From Paractinoplanes bogorensis (GTDB lineage: Bacteria; Actinomycetota; Actinomycetes; Mycobacteriales; Micromonosporaceae), in assembly GCF_018829635.1 (NCBI RefSeq), contig NZ_JAHKKG010000005.1, positions 62,001 to 126,000 of the forward strand: DNA of 64,000 nucleotides. Direction: 5' to 3'. The stretch's first letter is position 1. Every line of letters starts with the position of its first letter. Positions 58,790-64,000 of this stretch are shown one piece after another. Made by a program: the position numbers and the translations under genes. The notes beneath the pieces were generated by a model. It was not told the origin of the DNA. It saw only the letters and a program-made list of their open reading frames with translations, and made no database searches.

Positions 58790-59830
58790 TCAACGACCGG
58801 GCGAAGGTCCGCTGCTGGCGCGGATGATCAGCTCGGGCGCGACCAGCACCTGTTCCGGTGGCTGATGATCAGCGGCCGACGTCATGTGTTCGAGCAGCAG
58901 TGCGAGACTGCGCCGCCCGAGTTCGCCGAAATCCTGGTGCACCGTCGTGAGTGGGGGCACGAAATAGCCGGAGTCGGGCATGTCGTCGAAACCGACCACG
59001 CTCACGTCGTCCGGCACCCGCTTGCCCGCCTCGTGCAGAGCCCGTAACACGCCCAGCGCGATCCGATCGTTCGAGCAGAAGATCGCGGTCACCGAGGGGT
59101 CGCGGGCCAGCGCCTGCCCCTGCGCGTAGCCGGACTCGGCGTCCCACCAGCCGTGCTCGACCGGGGGCACCTGGGCGCCGGCCGCGTACAACGTGCGGCG
59201 CCAGCCCTCGATGCGCTCGACCGACTCGGGCCAGTCGGGTGGGCCGGCGGCATGGTGGACGGTCGCGTGGCCCAGGTCGAGCAGGTGCTGGGTGGCCAGG
59301 CGGGCGCCCAGCGCGTTGTCGATCGAGACGGTGGGGGCTGCGTCTGATTCGCCCGCGCCGCCGACGGCCACGCATTGCAGGGAGGGTGGGGCCTGGGCCA
59401 GCGCGTGCGTCACGGACTGCTTGGGGGCGATCGCGATGACGCCGTCCACCGAGTGCTGGGTCAGGCGGTCCACGGCTTCGAGCACCTGGCGACGGTCCAG
59501 ATCGCGTACGGACGCAATGCTCACCATGTATCCGGCGTCGCGGGCGGCGCTCTCGATGCCGTAGAGCATGGACGCGGGCCCGAACAGGGTGGTCTCGAAG
59601 CCGATGATGCCCAGCGTGTCCGACTGCCGGGTGACCAGGGTGCGGGCGGCCAGGTTGCGCCGGTAGTTCAGTGACCGCATGGCCTCGAGCACCCGGGCCC
59701 GGGTCTCGGCCCGCACGTTGGGGTGGTCGTTCAGGACGCGCGACACGGTCTGGTGGGAGACGCCGGCCAGCTTCGCGACGTCGCGCATGACCGACAGGCG
59801 AGGCCCGGCGTCGACCTTTCTGGACGGCAA
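58790..59830 (-). CDS. LacI-family repressor, second copy
   Basis: The 346-residue protein has the HTH MRDVAKLAGVSHQTVSRVLN, then NLAARTLVT, and the effector domain (TLGIIGFETTLFGPASMLY, later SIDNALGARLATQHLLDLGHATVHHAAG, then SVVGFDDM). It shares the domain plan of the other LacI protein in this locus but differs clearly in sequence. I chose TTG 59830 because GGGGG lies just upstream; ATG 59788 is the alternative. It diverges from the sugar importer operon and lies upstream of the GH127 gene on the same strand. Confidence 0.93.
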   Translation of the reverse strand: MPSRKVDAGPRLSVMRDVAKLAGVSHQTVSRVLNDHPNVRAETRARVLEAMRSLNYRRNLAARTLVTRQSDTLGIIGFETTLFGPASMLYGIESAARDAGYMVSIASVRDLDRRQVLEAVDRLTQHSVDGVIAIAPKQSVTHALAQAPPSLQCVAVGGAGESDAAPTVSIDNALGARLATQHLLDLGHATVHHAAGPPDWPESVERIEGWRRTLYAAGAQVPPVEHGWWDAESGYAQGQALARDPSVTAIFCSNDRIALGVLRALHEAGKRVPDDVSVVGFDDMPDSGYFVPPLTTVHQDFGELGRRSLALLLEHMTSAADHQPPEQVLVAPELIIRASSGPSPGR

Positions 59831-59980
59831 CGAAACCCCCAAGGAATCGCCCGATGTGAGCGCGCACAGTGTACGGCGACGGTGCCTCATGTCCATCGAT
59901 CCCGACAAGGTCTTCCTGCACCTGGCGGGAATCGGCAATCTGTCGGTAACAAACCGGCGGCGAGGCCTTGACGGCGATGT

Positions 59981-59994
59981 TGAGAACGGTAACA
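59981..59994. promoter_or_regulatory. Weak LacI-type operator
   Basis: TGAGAACGGTAACA matches TGTTAnCGnTAACA except at two positions in the left arm. It lies upstream of both divergent genes. Confidence 0.5.
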
Positions 59995-60099
59995 CTTCCG
60001 GAACGCGGGTCCGGAGAGTGAGCCCATCGGGACGCGCGGCAACGACAGCGATACGACGCCGGCCGCTCGACATCCCCGCGATGCGCCGGATCTCGACTC

Positions 60100-60113
60100 T
60101 GTGAACGTTAACA
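60100..60113 (+). promoter_or_regulatory. LacI-type operator of the sugar importer operon
   Basis: TGTGAACGTTAACA matches the operator consensus at all but one position. It ends 16 bases before the importer start and just before its ribosome site. Confidence 0.7.
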
Positions 60114-60129
60114 CGACCTGGAGGATCCA

Positions 60130-61113
60130 GTGCTCAAGAGACTTTCGATTGCGGTGGCAGGCGGTCTCCTGCTCGCGTCGACCATGGCGGGCTGTGGTGG
60201 CAGTGACGACGCCGGATCGAGCGGCGGCGGCGACGACAAGATCACGCTCGGCTTCTCGCAGGTCGGCGCGGAGAGCGGCTGGCGCACGGCGAACACCAAG
60301 TCGATCCAGGAGTCGGCGGCGAGCGCCGGCATCGACCTGAAGTTCTCGGACGCGCAGGGCAAGCAGGAGAACCAGATCAAGGCGATCCGCTCGTTCATCA
60401 CCCAGCGGGTCGACGTCATCGCCTTCTCGCCGGTGGTCGAGTCGGGCTGGGGCACCGTGCTCAAGGAGGCCAAGGACGCCGGCATCCCGGTGATCCTGAC
60501 CGACCGTGCGATCGACGACCCCGACACGTCGCTCTACAAGACCTTCATCGGCTCGGACTTCGTCGCCGAGGGCAAGAAGGCCGGCGACTGGCTGGTCAAG
60601 GAGTACGAGGGCAAGACCGACCCGGTCAACATCGTCGAGCTGCAGGGCACCCCGGGCGCGGCGCCGGCCAACGACCGCAAGGCCGGTTTCGGCGACGTCA
60701 TCAAGGCCGACCCCAAGTTCAAGGTCGTGGCGTCGCAGACCGGCCAGTTCACCCGCACCGACGGCAAGGCCGTGATGGAGACGTTCCTCAAGTCCCAGCC
60801 CAAGATCGACGTGCTCTACGCGCACAACGACGACATGGGCCTGGGTGCGATCGAGGCGATCGAGGCGGCCGGCAAGAAGCCCGGCACCGACATCAAGATC
60901 ATCACGGTCGACGCGGTCAAGGACGGCATGACGGCGCTCTCCGAAGGCAAGATCAACTTCATCGTGGAGTGCAGCCCGCTGCTCGGCCCACAGCTGATGG
61001 ACCTGGTCAAGAAGGTCCAGGACGGTCAGACCATCCCGCAGCGGGTGCTCACCGAGGAGACCACCTTCACGCCCGAACAGGCCAAGGAAGTCCTGGCCGA
61101 CCGCAAGTACTGA
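60130..61113 (+). CDS. YtfQ-like sugar-binding lipoprotein of an ABC importer
   Basis: The 327-residue protein has a lipobox (MAGC) after a short signal. The mature domain matches E. coli YtfQ closely by eye: TLGFSQVGAESGWRTANT, KQENQIKAIRSFITQRVDVIAFSPVVESGW, EGKKAGDWLVKEY, NIVELQGTPGA and VLYAHNDDMGLGAIEAI. YtfQ binds galactofuranose and related furanose sugars. The GH127 neighbour suggests L-arabinofuranose here, which is inference. GTG start, GGAGG 6 bases upstream. A hairpin separates it from the ATPase gene and may raise its relative expression. Confidence 0.94.
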   Translation: MLKRLSIAVAGGLLLASTMAGCGGSDDAGSSGGGDDKITLGFSQVGAESGWRTANTKSIQESAASAGIDLKFSDAQGKQENQIKAIRSFITQRVDVIAFSPVVESGWGTVLKEAKDAGIPVILTDRAIDDPDTSLYKTFIGSDFVAEGKKAGDWLVKEYEGKTDPVNIVELQGTPGAAPANDRKAGFGDVIKADPKFKVVASQTGQFTRTDGKAVMETFLKSQPKIDVLYAHNDDMGLGAIEAIEAAGKKPGTDIKIITVDAVKDGMTALSEGKINFIVECSPLLGPQLMDLVKKVQDGQTIPQRVLTEETTFTPEQAKEVLADRKY

Positions 61114-61120
61114 AGGCCGG

Positions 61121-61152
61121 TGGGCCGCCGACCCCCGAAAGGCGGCGGCCCA
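61121..61152 (+). terminator. Intercistronic hairpin after the binding-protein gene
   Basis: TGGGCCGCCG (61121-61130) pairs with CGGCGGCCCA (61143-61152) across a 12-base loop. As in many sugar importers, a stem here would stabilise or partly terminate the message so that binding protein exceeds the other subunits. Confidence 0.7.
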
Positions 61153-61170
61153 TCACCGAACGGAGAACAC

Positions 61171-62673
61171 ATGGTCCTGCAGATGACCGGCATCAAGAAG
61201 GTCTTCCCCGGCGTCGTCGCGCTCGACGGCGTCGACTTCCGGCTGGCCCCGGGCGAGATCCACGCGCTGATGGGCGAGAACGGGGCCGGCAAGTCGACGC
61301 TCATCAAGGTGCTGACCGGGGTCTACGACATCGACGGGGGCGAGATCGAGCTGGGCGGTGAGAAGGTCCGCTTCACCGGCCCGCTCCAGGCCCAGCAGGC
61401 CGGCATCAGCACCGTCTACCAGGAGGTCAACCTCTGTCCCAACCTCTCGGTGGCCGAGAACATCTACATCGGCCGTGAGCCCCGCCGCTTCGGCCGCATC
61501 CAGTGGTCCGAGATGCGCAAGCGGGCGAAGCGGAGCCTGGCCCGCCTCGACCTCGACATCGACGTGTCGGCCCAGCTCGACAGTTTTTCGCTGGCGATCC
61601 AGCAGATGGTGGCCATCGCCCGGGCGGTCGACCTGCAGGCCAAGGTGCTGATCCTCGACGAGCCGACGTCCAGCCTGGACAAGGACGAGGTGGATCAGCT
61701 CTTCGCGATCATGCACCGCCTGAAGGACCAGAACACCGCCATCCTCTTCGTGAGCCACTTCCTCGACCAGGTCTACGAGATCGCCGACCGCATGACGGTG
61801 CTGCGCAACGGCAAGCTCATCGGCGAGTACCGCACCGCCGATCTGCCGCAGATGCAGCTCGTGAGCAAGATGATCGGCAAGGAACTCGAGGCGCTGGAGA
61901 AGATCGAAGAACAGACCAGAGAGGTTCCCGTACGCGGTGAGCCGCTGATCCGGGCGACCAACCTCGGCCGTACGGGCGCGATCGCTCCCTTCGATCTCAC
62001 GATCCACGCCGGTGAGGTGGTCGGCCTGGCCGGGTTGCTGGGATCGGGACGCACCGAACTCGCCCGTCTGCTGTTCGGCGCCGACCGCCCGGACAGCGGC
62101 GAGCTCACGATCGACGGCAAGCCGGCCAGACTGAGCAGCCCGCGCGATGCCATGACGAAGGGCATCGCGTTCTCCAGCGAGAACCGGCGCACCGAGGGCA
62201 TCATCGGCGAGCTGACCGTCCGCGAGAACATCATCCTGGCCATGCAGGCCGAGCGCGGCTGGACCCGGCCGATTCCCCGGCGCCGCCAGGACGAACTGGT
62301 CGACCGCTACGTCAAGGCGTTGCAGATCCGCCCGGCCGACCCGGAGCGGCTGGTCCGCGACCTCAGCGGCGGCAACCAGCAGAAGGTGCTGCTGGCCCGC
62401 TGGCTGATCACCGAACCCCGGCTGCTGATCATCGACGAGCCGACCCGGGGCATCGACGTCGGCGCCAAGGCCGAGATCCAGCGGCTGGTCGCCCAGCTGG
62501 CCGACGGCGGCATGGCCGTGCTCTTCGTGAGCGCCGAGCTCGAGGAGGTCCTCCGGCTCAGCCACAAGATCGAGGTGTTGCGCGACCGGCGGCTGGTCGA
62601 GGAACTCACCAACGGCGACGACGTGGACGCCGACCGCATCATGCAGACCATCGCCGGCGGAGTCACCCCATGA
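61171..62673 (+). CDS. Sugar ABC transporter ATPase, two ATP-binding domains (YtfR-like)
   Basis: The 500-residue protein has two ATPase halves. Half 1: Walker A GENGAGKST, Walker B VLILDEPTSS, and the signature region replaced by DSFSLAIQQMVAIARAV. Half 2: canonical LSGGNQQKVLLARWL and Walker B LLIIDEPTRG, with Walker A reduced to GLLGSGRTEL. This is the usual pattern of sugar importer ATPases (RbsA/YtfR), where one site is degenerate. Length and sequence fit YtfR. It is followed by two permease genes with ATGA overlaps. Confidence 0.94.
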   Translation: MVLQMTGIKKVFPGVVALDGVDFRLAPGEIHALMGENGAGKSTLIKVLTGVYDIDGGEIELGGEKVRFTGPLQAQQAGISTVYQEVNLCPNLSVAENIYIGREPRRFGRIQWSEMRKRAKRSLARLDLDIDVSAQLDSFSLAIQQMVAIARAVDLQAKVLILDEPTSSLDKDEVDQLFAIMHRLKDQNTAILFVSHFLDQVYEIADRMTVLRNGKLIGEYRTADLPQMQLVSKMIGKELEALEKIEEQTREVPVRGEPLIRATNLGRTGAIAPFDLTIHAGEVVGLAGLLGSGRTELARLLFGADRPDSGELTIDGKPARLSSPRDAMTKGIAFSSENRRTEGIIGELTVRENIILAMQAERGWTRPIPRRRQDELVDRYVKALQIRPADPERLVRDLSGGNQQKVLLARWLITEPRLLIIDEPTRGIDVGAKAEIQRLVAQLADGGMAVLFVSAELEEVLRLSHKIEVLRDRRLVEELTNGDDVDADRIMQTIAGGVTP

Positions 62674-63686
62674 CGAACCTGATCCGACACCGGTTGTTCT
62701 GGCCCATCGCCGTCCTGGTGGTGCTGCTCGCGAGCAACCTGGTCTTCTCCGACAACTTCTTCACCATCACGCTGCAGGACGGGCATCTCTACGGTTCGCT
62801 CATCGACGTCCTGCGCCGCAGCGCCCCGCTCGTGCTGGTCGCGCTGGGCATGACCCTGGTCATCGCGACCGGCGGCATCGACCTCTCCGTCGGGTCGGTG
62901 ATGGCGATCTCCGGCGCCTTGGCCTGCCTGCTGATCGGCGACCTGAGCAATCCTGATTCCACCACGAAGGTGCTGCTCGTGGTCGGCGCGGCGATCGTGC
63001 TGTGCCTGGTCTTCGGGCTGTGGAACGGCTTCCTGGTCGCGGTGCTCGGGATCCAGCCGATCATCGCGACGCTGATCCTGATGGTGGCCGGCCGCGGCGT
63101 GGCCCAGCTGATCACCGGCGGGCAGATCCTCAACGTGCACTCGTCGCCCTACCGCGTGATCGGGGCCGGCTACTTCCTGTCGGTGCCGGTGAGCTTCCTG
63201 ATCGCGGCGGCCGCGGTGGCGCTGACCGTGGCGCTGACGAGGCGTACGGCGCTGGGACTGCTCCTGGAGTCCGTGGGTGGCAGCCCGACGGCGAGCCGCC
63301 TGGCCGGCATCCGGGCCCGGCGGATCACGATCATGGTGTACGTCTTCGCGGCCGCGTTCGCCGGAGTCGCCGGCCTGATCTACAGCTCGGATGTATCGAG
63401 CGCGGACAGCAACGCGGCCGGCAACCTGATCGAGCTGAACGCCATCCTCGCCGTCGTCCTCGGCGGCACGGCCCTGACCGGCGGCCGGTTCTCGATCGCC
63501 GGCAGCGTGCTCGGCGCGGTGATCATCACGACGCTCGACATCACCGCGGTCAGCGTCGGCGTCCCGGTCGAGACGACGCTGCTGTTCAAGGCCGTCGTCG
63601 TGATCATTCTCTGCCTGGCCCAGTCGGCCACGTTCCGGGCCAAGGTGTTCGGCCGGTTCGCAGCAAAACGGACGGTGACCGCATGA
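62670..63686 (+). CDS. Sugar ABC transporter permease (YtfT-like)
   Basis: The 338-residue protein has about nine membrane helices. LQDGHLYGSLIDVLRRSAPLVLVALGMTLVIATGGIDLSVGSVMAI and ILMVAGRGVAQLITGGQIL match E. coli YtfT closely by eye. The family loop GGIDLSVGS contacts the substrate channel. Its ATG overlaps the ATPase stop (62670-62673), and its stop overlaps the next gene's start. Confidence 0.94.
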   Translation: MTNLIRHRLFWPIAVLVVLLASNLVFSDNFFTITLQDGHLYGSLIDVLRRSAPLVLVALGMTLVIATGGIDLSVGSVMAISGALACLLIGDLSNPDSTTKVLLVVGAAIVLCLVFGLWNGFLVAVLGIQPIIATLILMVAGRGVAQLITGGQILNVHSSPYRVIGAGYFLSVPVSFLIAAAAVALTVALTRRTALGLLLESVGGSPTASRLAGIRARRITIMVYVFAAAFAGVAGLIYSSDVSSADSNAAGNLIELNAILAVVLGGTALTGGRFSIAGSVLGAVIITTLDITAVSVGVPVETTLLFKAVVVIILCLAQSATFRAKVFGRFAAKRTVTA

Positions 63687-64000
63687 TCGACACGACCACC
63701 CCGCCGACCGCCGGTCCGAAGACACGAGGAAGCGGCCGACGGATCTACCGGCCCAACACCCGGCACATCCCGGTGCTGGCCACCCTCGCCCTGCTGATCG
63801 TCATGTACTCGGTCGGCGTCTACAACTACGACGGCTTCGGCGACACCCAGGTCATCCTCAACGTCTTCGTCGACAACGCGTTCCTGCTGGTCGTCGCGGT
63901 CGGCATGACGTTCGTGATCCTGACCGGCGGCATCGACCTGTCCGTCGGCGCGGTGATCGCCCTGACCACCACGGTCGCCGCGACCCTGCTGGCGGCCGGC
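63683..64000 (+). CDS. Second sugar permease (YjfF-like), truncated by the window edge
   Basis: Only the first 106 residues lie inside the window. They include a polar N-terminus, a helix (HIPVLATLALLIVMYSVGVY) and DNAFLLVVAVGMTFVILTGGIDLSVGAVIAL, which matches YjfF by eye. The ATG overlaps the previous stop in ATGA. The rest of the gene, and any downstream partner, lies to the right. Confidence 0.9.
   Translation, partial: MIDTTTPPTAGPKTRGSGRRIYRPNTRHIPVLATLALLIVMYSVGVYNYDGFGDTQVILNVFVDNAFLLVVAVGMTFVILTGGIDLSVGAVIALTTTVAATLLAAG

Larger units (their letters stand above)
59831..60129. other. Intergenic control region of the furanose locus
   Basis: This 299-bp stretch separates the divergent LacI and importer genes. 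It holds two LacI-type sites, listed separately, and a GGAGG for the importer (60120-60124). No small gene or RNA fold is recognised. A further half-site-like CGGTAACA lies near 59945-59952. Confidence 0.6.

Overview
The window is high-GC actinomycete chromosome. Start codons are often GTG, Lys is nearly always AAG, terminators are strong hairpins without a T-run, and many starts look leaderless. A mycothiol-dependent-type (MDMPI) enzyme, an IdeR/DtxR-type iron box, a Ser/Thr protein kinase and Tat-exported glycosidases point to a Micromonosporaceae-like soil or plant-associated genus such as Actinoplanes. The genus is inference. I see no rRNA, tRNA, CRISPR array, integrase or transposase. The 62 coding calls cover almost the whole window.

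Layout. 1-13.4 kb: a secreted M14 carboxypeptidase; a YCII protein; a VOC/DinB pair divergent from a WYL regulator; a 1074-residue alpha-solenoid protein; a cupin; an APH-fold kinase; a TetR gene divergent from an SDR; two further repeat-protein genes. 13.4-31 kb is signalling: a diguanylate cyclase, a CitA/DcuS-type two-component system beside a DctA-type transporter, a Ser/Thr kinase, GH114 and other lipoproteins, Nudix, DUF4240, and a divergent pair of multidomain hybrid kinases. 31-38.3 kb: a nucleotidyltransferase, a TetR-MDMPI-SnoaL operon, a solitary cytochrome oxidase subunit I and a cytoplasmic GH13 enzyme. 38.3-42.3 kb: an iron-box-controlled siderophore importer (ATPase, lipoprotein, fused double permease). 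42.4-54.5 kb: CPBP, TauE/SafE, DUF1905, a TPR protein, an ECF sigma factor with a membrane partner, GNAT, LysR/EamA, SDR, epimerase, and a Tat hydrolase divergent from a NarL-type two-component system. 54.6 kb to the end is a furanose-sugar locus: LacI, a Tat-exported GH127 beta-L-arabinofuranosidase with ricin-type repeats, a second LacI, and a YtfQ-YtfR-YtfT-YjfF-like importer that runs off the right edge.

How the genes work together. In the last locus a secreted GH127 enzyme would release L-arabinofuranose from plant hydroxyproline-linked arabinan. An importer family known for furanose sugars would take it up. LacI-type operators lie in front of both transcription units. Motifs support each part; the joint substrate is inference.

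DNA-level oddities stand out. (1) An 11-mer, TTTCCCGTACG, occurs nine times in either orientation and in several reading frames inside genes. (2) At three gene 3' ends the last codons and stop are reiterated as tandem or near-tandem copies (8626-8756, 15052-15117, 42326-42426); a fourth array (10924-11007) abuts a stop codon. (3) A perfect LacI-type operator (54610-54623) lies in a gap between two convergent genes, with no gene start beside it.
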